A DNA stretch of 64,000 bases. Origin: Flavobacteria bacterium GWA2_35_26. Its GTDB lineage: Bacteria > Bacteroidota > Bacteroidia > Flavobacteriales > Flavobacteriaceae. Of the stretch, positions 44,611 through 52,022 are shown piece after piece. Within the stretch, counting starts at the first letter, position 1. Each line of letters starts with the position of its first letter. The notes below the pieces were generated by a model. The model ran no database searches and had not been told where the DNA came from. It saw only the letters and a list, made by a program, of their open reading frames with translations. The stretch is taken from positions 190,968 to 254,967 of the forward strand of contig MGWH01000003.1 of assembly GCA_001800905.1 (NCBI GenBank), read 5' to 3'. Made by a program: the position numbers and the translations under genes.

Positions 44611-45906
44611 TTATTCGGTTAACCACAACTTTCTAAACGATTTCTTTTTATCATAATCATTCGATTGTTTCTCAATATTGAAATAGCGATGCCCTCTTGG
44701 GTCATTCCCAACCCCAGCTAAATAGGCCCAATTACCCCAATTACTGCTCACATCATAATCGATTAATTGCTCCTCAAAATAGGCTGCACCAATACGCCAA
44801 TCCATATTCAATTCGTTGCAAAAATAACTGGCTACATTTTGTCGTCCCCGATTACTCATGAATCCCGTTTGTTGTAATTCAAGCATATTGGCATTGATAA
44901 AATCAGAAGGCGTGGTGCCATTGATCCATTGCGAAAGCAACTTTTCATTTAAGGATTTCGAATTCACTTTTTCCGTTTTTATTCCTTCGTACAAGAAAAA
45001 TTTCGTTTGGTATTTTTTAAACATAAATCGAAAAAAATCGCGCCAAAGTAATTCAAAAACCAACCAATAGGTCGAATCATTGGCGCCAAATTGCTTTTCG
45101 TATTTTTTAATTTCAGCATAAATAAATCTTGGAGAGATACAGCCCAAAGCCAACCATGGTGAAAACTTGGACGAATAATTGGCACTTACCATTCCGTTGC
45201 GCGTTTCTTTATAGGTTGACAAACATTGGGTCTCAAAAAAATAGTGGTTCAATCGTTGCATCGCTTCGCTTTCTCCTCCTTTAAATTGAAGGACAGCGCG
45301 AGAATCAATAGTAGTTTTAGTCAAACCTAAGGCTTCTAATATGGGTAATTCCAATGTTAGAATTTCAGGTGAATTTATTTTAGTTGGTGCAAGAAATGGT
45401 TTTCTAATTTCCGATTCTTTTTCAGTTTTTTTTCTAAAATTGGTAAACACATCCGGAATATCCTTGATGGAAAAAGGCAAATCCTCAGCACGATATAAGG
45501 TGCTTGTACTAAATCGGTCTAATTCACATCTAACTTTGAATAATTCACTTTGTACTTTTTTTTCAATCTGAATTTCTTCAAATGCTACTTCGCGCTTGGC
45601 GAATACTTTTTGCACTTTGTATTCCTGAACCAACTTCGGAATTTCTACTTCTGGTTTCCCCATCACAATGCGCAAACCAGAACCTAAAGTTCTTAATTTG
45701 GAATCCAAATCTTGAAGGGATTCCAATAAAAATTGCGCTCTAAAAGGACCTGTTTTTTTAAATCCGTAAGGAGTAGTTTCAAAATGGGCTTCGTCAAAAC
45801 AATAGACAGGAATTATCTTCTCACTTTGTGCAATTGCTTTTAAAAGCGTTTCGTTATCCTCAATTCGTAAGTCGGTTTTGAACCAAACTAGTGCATTCTT
45901 AATCAT
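44611..45906 (-). CDS. DASH family cryptochrome
   Basis: Blue-light flavoprotein related to photolyases, often able to repair CPDs in single-stranded DNA. 431 residues. An N-terminal alpha/beta antenna domain (1-130, ALVWFKTDLRIEDNETL) precedes the helical FAD-binding domain, with MSNRGRQNVASYF (about 350-362), DWRIGAAYFEEQLIDYDVSS and NWGNWAYLAGVGNDPRGH typical of the DASH class. Its start overlaps the stop of the FeS-type photolyase gene by 4 bases (ATGA). Confidence 0.93.
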   Translation of the reverse strand: MIKNALVWFKTDLRIEDNETLLKAIAQSEKIIPVYCFDEAHFETTPYGFKKTGPFRAQFLLESLQDLDSKLRTLGSGLRIVMGKPEVEIPKLVQEYKVQKVFAKREVAFEEIQIEKKVQSELFKVRCELDRFSTSTLYRAEDLPFSIKDIPDVFTNFRKKTEKESEIRKPFLAPTKINSPEILTLELPILEALGLTKTTIDSRAVLQFKGGESEAMQRLNHYFFETQCLSTYKETRNGMVSANYSSKFSPWLALGCISPRFIYAEIKKYEKQFGANDSTYWLVFELLWRDFFRFMFKKYQTKFFLYEGIKTEKVNSKSLNEKLLSQWINGTTPSDFINANMLELQQTGFMSNRGRQNVASYFCNELNMDWRIGAAYFEEQLIDYDVSSNWGNWAYLAGVGNDPRGHRYFNIEKQSNDYDKKKSFRKLWLTE

Positions 45907-47438
45907 AAATTATTGATATTTTTCAAATAGTAATCCGCTTGTTCTAATAAAGCAACTTTGTCATCCGGTTTCATTTTCCGCCATACATTATACATCATTC
46001 CAATTCGGGGATTTTTACCTAATTTATCTTCATTTTTATCATAAAAATTCCAATACAAACTATTGAAAGGGCAAGCTTTATCTCCGGTTTTTACTGCCTT
46101 TTTATAAAAACAACTTCCACAATAATGACTCATTTTGTCAATGTAAGCCGCCGAACTTACATAGGGTTTGGTTCCTACAATTCCTCCGTCAGCAAACTGA
46201 CTCATACCTCTTGTATTGGTAATTTCTACCCATTCAATCGCATCAATATAGATTCCTAAATACCAGGCATCAACTTCGTCTGGGTGAATTCCCGCCAAAA
46301 GTGCAAAATTACCAGTTACCATCAATCGCTGAATGTGATGTGCATACGCATAATTCAACGATTGGTTGATGGCGTCTTTCAAGCAATTCATTTTGGTTTT
46401 GCCTGTCCAAAACCATTCTGGAAGTTGGTTTTCGTGATTGAAATAATTCATCGTGGCGTATTCAGGCATTTTGTTCCAATAAATTCCGCGCATGTATTCG
46501 CGCCAGCCAATAATTTGCCTTACAAATCCCTCCAACTGGTGGTAGGCTATTTTCTCTGGGTTATTTTCCCATTCTAATATGGCTCGGTTTATCACTTCCA
46601 AAGGCGAAATTAGTTTCACATTCATAGAAAACGAAAGCCGGGCGTGATACAAAGACCATTCGTTTGGCGTCATGGCATCTTGGTAACTCCCAAAAAGGGC
46701 CAAACATTCTGTTACAAAAAAATCGAGTAATGCTAGCGATTGTTTTCTATTTACAGGCCAAACAAAATTTTCAGCATCAATATTTCCGATGGTTTTGATA
46801 TCTGTTTTTTGAATCTCAGAAACAATTTTTGTCACATCATTTTGGAAAACCAAAGGCGAAGTGGGTTTGTGGTCTTTGGGTAATTTTTTTCGGTTTTCTC
46901 CATCGTAATTCCATTTTCCAGTCAGCGGCTTATCGCCTTCCATTAAAATATAGTGCTTTTTTCGCATCATATGATAAAAGCTTTCCATTAAAAAGGTTTT
47001 TTTACCTTTAAAAAAGTCACCTAATTCATTTCTCGAACTTATAAAATGCTCCGAATCGCAAACTGATGAAGTAATGGAAAGCGATTGACATAACTTTTTC
47101 AGCTGTTCGTCTAGTCGGTATTCATCAGGAAATTGGTATTCAAAATGTGTGAACGCTTCTTTTTCAATTAAAAACGGAATGTTTTTTTCGAACGATTGTA
47201 AGTTATTGGCATCATTCAAATGCAAATAAATAACTTGGTGCTTTTGCAATTGCAATTCCGTTGCAAATTCTTGCATTGCCGAGAAAAACCCAACTACTTT
47301 TTGGATATGGTGTGTGGCATAATCGGTTTCTGTTCGAATTTCCATCATGACATAGGTCACCGAATCATCAACCGTTTTGAACCAAGAATGATGGCTGTTT
47401 AATTGATCTCCCAGAACTAATCGTAAGATTTTTAACAT
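45903..47438 (-). CDS. FeS-type bacterial cryptochrome/photolyase (PhrB-like)
   Basis: A 511-residue photolyase-related protein. The N-terminus LRLVLGDQLNSHHSWF (about 5-20) and overall pattern match the FeS-BCP/CryPro group, whose known members repair (6-4) photoproducts. Four cysteines fit the [4Fe-4S] site: one in KMNCLKDAI (about 346) and a C-x2-C-x12-C set in CGSCFYKK and ACPFNSLYW (about 434-455). FAD-binding helices surround VTGNFALLAGIHPDEVDAWY. It lies 71 bases after the DUF2256 gene and overlaps the CRY-DASH gene. Confidence 0.9.
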   Translation of the reverse strand: MLKILRLVLGDQLNSHHSWFKTVDDSVTYVMMEIRTETDYATHHIQKVVGFFSAMQEFATELQLQKHQVIYLHLNDANNLQSFEKNIPFLIEKEAFTHFEYQFPDEYRLDEQLKKLCQSLSITSSVCDSEHFISSRNELGDFFKGKKTFLMESFYHMMRKKHYILMEGDKPLTGKWNYDGENRKKLPKDHKPTSPLVFQNDVTKIVSEIQKTDIKTIGNIDAENFVWPVNRKQSLALLDFFVTECLALFGSYQDAMTPNEWSLYHARLSFSMNVKLISPLEVINRAILEWENNPEKIAYHQLEGFVRQIIGWREYMRGIYWNKMPEYATMNYFNHENQLPEWFWTGKTKMNCLKDAINQSLNYAYAHHIQRLMVTGNFALLAGIHPDEVDAWYLGIYIDAIEWVEITNTRGMSQFADGGIVGTKPYVSSAAYIDKMSHYCGSCFYKKAVKTGDKACPFNSLYWNFYDKNEDKLGKNPRIGMMYNVWRKMKPDDKVALLEQADYYLKNINNL

Positions 47439-47473
47439 TTTATTTTTTTATTTAAAGATTAAAGGATTTAAAA

Positions 47474-47506
47474 ATTTAAAGATTTGCATTTTTTTAATCT
47501 TTAAAT
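47474..47506. repeat. Inverted repeat between DUF2256 and FeS photolyase genes
   Basis: An 11-bp perfect inverted repeat (atttaaagatt with aatctttaaat, 11-base spacer), inside an AT-rich 71-bp gap. It lacks a GC-rich stem, so it may be weak attenuation, RNA processing or chance. Confidence 0.45.
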
Positions 47507-47509
47507 CAT

Positions 47510-47656
47510 TCAATTTTTCAATCTTTCATTCCTGCATCTATCACTACAGTATTTTACTTCCTCCCAAACTTTTTCCCATTTTTTCCGCCAAGTGAATGGT
47601 TTTTGGCAAACCACACACATTTTAGTCGGTAGGTTTTGCTTTTTTACTCCTCGCAT
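47510..47656 (-). CDS. DUF2256 zinc-ribbon-like small protein
   Basis: A 48-residue protein. The frame begins at ATG 47656 inside the end of the photolyase gene (35-base overlap, other frame) and stops at TGA 47510. The sequence runs from [18 protein letters not shown] to a C-terminal [16 protein letters not shown] (about residues 14-17) and C-x3-C (about 37-41) are probable zinc ligands, and [12 protein letters not shown] between them is the family core. I recall DUF2256 genes being frequent neighbours of photolyases; function unknown. A shorter start is possible at the internal ATG (residue 13). Confidence 0.88.
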   Translation of the reverse strand: MRGVKKQNLPTKMCVVCQKPFTWRKKWEKVWEEVKYCSDRCRNERLKN

Positions 47657-49130
47657 TTTTAGGTTTATTGAGATTACTCACGTGCTTTTGCAAAATTCGT
47701 TTTCCTTCTAATTTAACTTCGTCTTTTTTTCGAAAGCTCCAAACGATATCACTGGCATACTTCCTAGTTTCTTCAATGTTTACTATAGGCGCAGGATAAT
47801 CGTTACCAATAACACAATTATAAAACTGCTGTTCCATTTCGTTCATTTTCCAAGGTTCATGAAGCAAATGTAAAGGCACTTCTTTTAACTCAGGCAACCA
47901 TTGTTTGATAAAAACCCCTTCTGGATCATGCTCTTCAGAGTTTTTAATTGGACTATAAATTCGAATTGTATTGATTCCCGTTGTCCCTGATTGCATTTGA
48001 ATTTGCGGATAATGTATCCCGGGTTCGTAATCTAAAAACTGCCTTGCCAAGAAATGCAATTCGCGCCAATCTTGCCATAAATTAAAAGTAAAAAACGATA
48101 CGACCATGGCGCGCATTCTAAAGTTGATATAACCAGTAGCAACCAAACACCGCATACAGGCATCGACTATTGGCACACCTGTTTTTCCTTCTTGCCAAGC
48201 TTTGATGTAGGTTTCGTTTTTTGGTTTGACCAAAGTATCATAGGCACGATTGGCATTTTCAAATTCCATTTCGCATTCATCCTCAAATTTTTGCATAAAA
48301 TGGCAATGCCAATGCAAACGCGATACGAAATTTAAAATGGCACGTTTGTTTGTAGACGCTTCGTAATGCTGATTCGTATATTGATAAATCATACGCATAC
48401 TAATATTCCCATACGTTAAATACGGCGACAAACGACTACATCCTTTTCTACTCAAAGCGGGTTTCGAAATGTGTTTGCTGTAATTCACATAGCGCTCTTT
48501 GACAAAACTATCCAAATAGCGCCAGGCCCAATATTCGCCACCTCGCTGAAAATTGGGATTTGGAGTGGTGATGTCAGCAGACAAATTCTCGCCTTTTAAT
48601 TTGTCATAAAAATCCGCATTCAACACAATCGTTTTTAAATCAGATTCTTTAATTATTTTAGGAGTATCCCGCATGACCTGCTCCCAGCGTTGGTCCCAAT
48701 TTTGTCTTGATTTTAATTTACGAATGACTCCATGTAGTTGAAATTCTTTCCATGTAATGTCATTGGAATCAAAAAATGCTTTAATTTCTACATCGCGATC
48801 ATAGGTCACTTTATTACCAATTTCTTGATGCGAAAAAACAGACTTGATCTCATACTCATTAATTAATTTGGAAAAAACCGTTTTAACTTCGTCGTGAAAA
48901 AAATAGATGTTAGTATTAAACGGCGCTAATTTTTTATTCAAATCTTGAATTGATTCGTAAACAAACCGCCAATGACGTACATCGGAATCAGCATAATCCA
49001 TAACGGACGGCTCAAAAAAACAAATCAACAACAGTGGCACTCCTGATTGATGAGCATGAAACAAAGCTTCATTATCCACCAAACGAAAGTCGCGTTTGAA
49101 CCAAACAATATGTATGGACTGTTTTTTCAA
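47622..49130 (-). CDS. Photolyase/cryptochrome family flavoprotein
   Basis: A 502-residue photolyase homologue. The start is TTG at 49130 ([22 protein letters not shown] follows); an in-frame TAA upstream leaves no ATG option. An N-terminal antenna domain is followed by a FAD-binding domain with [17 protein letters not shown] (about 230-246), [20 protein letters not shown] (about 316-335) and [17 protein letters not shown] (about 400-416). It is likely a CPD or (6-4) photolyase, but I cannot assign the lesion. First of four genes in a minus-strand operon. Confidence 0.9.
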   Translation of the reverse strand: MKKQSIHIVWFKRDFRLVDNEALFHAHQSGVPLLLICFFEPSVMDYADSDVRHWRFVYESIQDLNKKLAPFNTNIYFFHDEVKTVFSKLINEYEIKSVFSHQEIGNKVTYDRDVEIKAFFDSNDITWKEFQLHGVIRKLKSRQNWDQRWEQVMRDTPKIIKESDLKTIVLNADFYDKLKGENLSADITTPNPNFQRGGEYWAWRYLDSFVKERYVNYSKHISKPALSRKGCSRLSPYLTYGNISMRMIYQYTNQHYEASTNKRAILNFVSRLHWHCHFMQKFEDECEMEFENANRAYDTLVKPKNETYIKAWQEGKTGVPIVDACMRCLVATGYINFRMRAMVVSFFTFNLWQDWRELHFLARQFLDYEPGIHYPQIQMQSGTTGINTIRIYSPIKNSEEHDPEGVFIKQWLPELKEVPLHLLHEPWKMNEMEQQFYNCVIGNDYPAPIVNIEETRKYASDIVWSFRKKDEVKLEGKRILQKHVSNLNKPKNARSKKAKPTD

Positions 49131-49185
49131 AAAGGTCAGTTGTAGTATTAAAATTTTTGTTTAATTGTTTTATAAAAACACTAAA

Positions 49186-49193
49186 CAAATGTA
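49186..49193 (-). promoter_or_regulatory. Putative photolyase operon promoter -7 box
   Basis: The minus strand reads TACATTTG, a full TAnnTTTG match, 55 bases before the TTG start at 49130. The -33 region is T-rich but lacks a clear TTG at 20 bases. Confidence 0.5.
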
Positions 49194-49274
49194 CGATTAT
49201 TTAGTGACTGAAAAAGAAATAAAATCACAAAATAAATCAGAAGAAGTATGTTTTAGGAAGTGATGAAAAACAAA

Positions 49275-49302
49275 AAAAGCCTCTTCTTTCGAAGAGGCTT
49301 TT
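49275..49302 (-). terminator. Terminator after tRNA-Leu
   Basis: A 12-bp perfect stem (aaaagcctcttc with gaagaggctttt) and 4-base loop, directly next to the tRNA 3' end. On the minus strand a T run follows. Confidence 0.85.
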
Positions 49303-49303
49303 G

Positions 49304-49383
49304 TACCCGGAGCCGGAGTCGAACCGGCACGGTTTCCCACAGGTGTTTGAGACCAGCGCGTCTACCAATTCCGCCATCCGGGC
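49304..49383 (-). tRNA. tRNA-Leu (anticodon CAA)
   Basis: The minus strand begins GCCCGGATGGCGGAATTGG and pairs with TCCGGGT at the 3' end, discriminator A at 49304. The D-arm TGGTAGACGC is typical of leucine tRNAs. The loop CTCAAAC gives anticodon CAA (UUG codons). 80 nt, with a short variable arm for its class. The CCA end is not encoded. Confidence 0.9.
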
Positions 49384-49545
49384 TTAGCAGACATAAAATA
49401 ACAACAGTTATTTTAACGCAATAAAAGAGGAGTTTAATATAAAATCAAGCCTCGATTCCTTTAACACGGTGCAAATGTAAAAAATAAAATTAAACGTGCT
49501 ACAAAAAATACTTAATTTTTTCCTTTCAGAGTTGGATAAATTTTA

Positions 49546-49672
49546 TAAATTTGCAGCTCGTTAAAACACAGCCAACTAACTAACTACAACCGAGGCGTAT
49601 AAAGTAGTGATGCTATTGACAAAAATTAATAGCCCAACTAAATCAAGCGTTACGGACTAATAAACGATACGA
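49546..49672 (+). promoter_or_regulatory. prs promoter -7 box and long 5' leader
   Basis: TAAATTTG at 49546-49553 is a full -7 match. Transcription from it would start near 49560, giving a leader of about 113 bases before the prs ATG, long for this window. The leader holds a small hairpin-forming stretch (ctatt ... aatag near 49613-49632) but no known riboswitch was recognised. The rest of the 542-base gap from 49131 contains only the tRNA-Leu, its terminator and the photolyase promoter. Confidence 0.5.
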
Positions 49673-50614
49673 ATGTCACACCAAGAACCAGAAGCTAAAA
49701 TTTTTGCATGTTCAAAAAGTGTATACCTAGCAGAACAAATTGCGCAAGCATATGGCGTTCCACTAGGAAAAGTAATTACCTCAACCTATAGTGATGGTGA
49801 ATTCCAGCCTTCTTTTGAAGAGTCTATTCGAGGATTACGCGTTTTTATTGTATGTTCGACCTTTCCAAGTGCGGACAACTTGATGGAATTATTATTAATG
49901 ATTGATGCGGCTAAACGTGCATCAGCTAGACATATTACTGCTGTTATTCCTTACTTCGGTTGGGCAAGACAAGACAGAAAAGACAAACCAAGAGTACCAA
50001 TTGGAGCTAAATTAGTAGCCAACTTATTGGATGCCGCTGGAGCAACAAGAGTAATGACTATGGATTTGCACGCAGATCAAATCCAAGGTTTTTTCGAAAA
50101 ACCAGTAGATCACCTTTTTGCTTCTACCATCTTTTTACCGTATGTAAAAAGTTTAGGTTTGGAAAATTTAACTATTGCGTCTCCTGATATGGGAGGTTCA
50201 AAAAGAGCCTATGCGTATTCTAAATTTTTAGAATCAGACGTTGTGGTTTGTTACAAACAAAGAAAAGTGGCCAATGTAATTGACACTATGGAGTTGATTG
50301 GTGAGGTGAAAGGAAAAAATGTAATCCTAGTAGACGATATGATCGATACTGGAGGAACATTGGCAAAAGCTGCCGATTTGATGATAGAAAAAGGGGCCTT
50401 GAGCGTAAGAGCTATTTGTACACACCCTATCTTATCTGGTGAAGCTTACGAAAAAATTGAAAACTCAAAATTGAGTGAATTAATAGTTACCGATTCTATT
50501 CCGTTAAAGAAAAAATCGGACAAGATAAGAGTGTTGAGTTGTGCACCTCTTTTCGCAGAAGTTATGCACATGGTGCACCACAACAATTCCATTAGTGGAA
50601 AGTTTATTATGTAA
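49673..50614 (+). CDS. prs: Ribose-phosphate pyrophosphokinase
   Basis: Makes PRPP from ribose-5-phosphate and ATP for nucleotide, His and Trp synthesis. 313 residues, class I length. [14 protein letters not shown] (about 96-109), the [11 protein letters not shown] catalytic region (about 131-141) and the PRPP-binding loop [18 protein letters not shown] (about 217-234) are present. Followed by rplY after 26 bases. Confidence 0.97.
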   Translation: MSHQEPEAKIFACSKSVYLAEQIAQAYGVPLGKVITSTYSDGEFQPSFEESIRGLRVFIVCSTFPSADNLMELLLMIDAAKRASARHITAVIPYFGWARQDRKDKPRVPIGAKLVANLLDAAGATRVMTMDLHADQIQGFFEKPVDHLFASTIFLPYVKSLGLENLTIASPDMGGSKRAYAYSKFLESDVVVCYKQRKVANVIDTMELIGEVKGKNVILVDDMIDTGGTLAKAADLMIEKGALSVRAICTHPILSGEAYEKIENSKLSELIVTDSIPLKKKSDKIRVLSCAPLFAEVMHMVHHNNSISGKFIM

Positions 50615-50640
50615 TATTTTTAATAACTATATTTTTTACA

Positions 50641-51246
50641 ATGAAATCAATTACAATTAAAGGATCAGAAAGAGAAAGCGTGGGCAAAGTAGCTACTAAA
50701 GCCTTACGTAATGCTGGAGCGGTTCCTTGCGTGTTATACGGAGGAGATCAAGCAGTACATTTCTCAGCAGAAGAAAAAGCATTCAAAAACTTGATTTACA
50801 CTCCAAACGCACACACTGTTGTGATTGATTTGGGTAATGGAAAATCATTTAATGCTATTTTGCAAGACATTCAAGTTCACCCAGTAAGTGACAAAATTTT
50901 ACACATCGACTTCTTCCAGTTGTTTGACAACAAAGAAATTACTATGGAAGTTCCTGTGAAAATTGTTGGTACTTCTAAAGGTGTACTTGCAGGAGGAGTT
51001 CTTCGTTTGAACACTCGTAAATTAAAAGTGAAAGCGTTGCCATCAAATCTTCCAGATTTTGTTGAAGCAGACATCACTCCACTTGAAATGGGTAACAAAT
51101 TGTATGTTACGAAATTAGTTTCTGACAAATACAAATTAATGCACCCAGACAACACGGTGGTTTGTCAAGTAAGAATTTCTCGTGCGGCTATGAAAGCGGC
51201 TCAAGAAGCAGCAAAAGCGGCAAAAGCACCAAAAGGAAAAAAATAA
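50641..51246 (+). CDS. rplY: 50S ribosomal protein L25 (CTC/TL5 type)
   Basis: Binds 5S rRNA in the large ribosomal subunit. 201 residues with the N-terminal L25 domain ([20 protein letters not shown] near residues 11-30, [20 protein letters not shown] near 74-93) and the C-terminal TL5 beta domain. It ends in a Lys/Ala-rich tail ([12 protein letters not shown]). Same transcript as prs, then a strong terminator. Confidence 0.95.
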   Translation: MKSITIKGSERESVGKVATKALRNAGAVPCVLYGGDQAVHFSAEEKAFKNLIYTPNAHTVVIDLGNGKSFNAILQDIQVHPVSDKILHIDFFQLFDNKEITMEVPVKIVGTSKGVLAGGVLRLNTRKLKVKALPSNLPDFVEADITPLEMGNKLYVTKLVSDKYKLMHPDNTVVCQVRISRAAMKAAQEAAKAAKAPKGKK

Positions 51247-51265
51247 TTTTTTTTCAATCATACGA

Positions 51266-51300
51266 AAAAGCATCAGTTCTTCAACTGGTGCTTTTTTTTT
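51266..51300 (+). terminator. Intrinsic terminator of prs-rplY
   Basis: A 13-bp stem (aaaagcatcagtt with aactggtgctttt, one G-T pair), 4-base loop and long T run, 20 bases past the rplY stop. Confidence 0.9.
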
Positions 51301-51330
51301 GGATGATTCTTTTAAATAAGTTTATTTTTG
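51299..51330 (+). promoter_or_regulatory. pth promoter
   Basis: TTG (51299-51301) and TATTTTTG (51323-51330) are 21 bases apart and both match the Bacteroidota consensus. The predicted start of transcription is near 51335-51337, so the ATG at 51335 would be leaderless or not used. Confidence 0.7.
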
Positions 51331-51430
51331 CAACATGATACAATGGATAATTCAATTATTTGCAACAAATAAAACAGCAAGTGATACTGATACAATGAAA
51401 CCGGAGGTTCACGAACACCAAAAAAACAAT

Positions 51431-52009
51431 ATGAAAAGCGTGAGTAATAAATTTTTAATTGTAGGACTAGGCAACATTGGAGCTGAATATGTCAATACCC
51501 GTCACAATATTGGATTTAAAGTTTTGGATTTTTTAGCCAAAAAAGAAAACCTCTCTTTTGAAACAGTAAAATTAGGCGCTTTAGCCGAATACAAATTCAA
51601 AGGCCGTACATTCTTTTTGCTAAAACCGAATACCTATATGAATTTAAGTGGGAAAGCGGTGAAGTTTTGGATGGACAAAGAGAATATTCCTTTAGAAAAC
51701 ATATTAGTAATCACTGATGATTTGAATTTGAGTTTTGGCACTATTCGCATCAAACCTAAAGGAAGTGACGGCGGACATAACGGCCTTAAGAATATTAATT
51801 TGATTTTAAATACCCAAAACTATACGCGATTCCGTTTTGGAATTAGTGACCAATTCAAAAAAGGACAACAAGTCGATTATGTATTGGGGGATTGGGACGA
51901 AGAAGAAAAATCAAAACTACCAGAACGTTTGGAATTAGCTTCGGAAATCATCAAATCGTTTGGAACTGCTGGATTAGAAAACACAATGACCTCTTATAAC
52001 GGCAAGTAG
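51431..52009 (+). CDS. pth: Peptidyl-tRNA hydrolase
   Basis: Frees tRNA from stalled peptidyl-tRNA. Started at ATG 51431 (MKSVSNKFLIVGLGN), giving 192 residues like E. coli Pth (194). Longer frames begin at 51335 or 51395; the first lies at or before the predicted transcription start, and the extension is not part of the Pth fold, though a leaderless longer form is possible. NTRHNIGF (about 19-26) holds the catalytic His, NTYMNLSGK (about 71-79) and TDDLNLSFGTIRIKPKGSDG (about 97-116) are typical. Confidence 0.9.
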   Translation: MKSVSNKFLIVGLGNIGAEYVNTRHNIGFKVLDFLAKKENLSFETVKLGALAEYKFKGRTFFLLKPNTYMNLSGKAVKFWMDKENIPLENILVITDDLNLSFGTIRIKPKGSDGGHNGLKNINLILNTQNYTRFRFGISDQFKKGQQVDYVLGDWDEEEKSKLPERLELASEIIKSFGTAGLENTMTSYNGK

Positions 52010-52022
52010 AATTGCAGACTCC

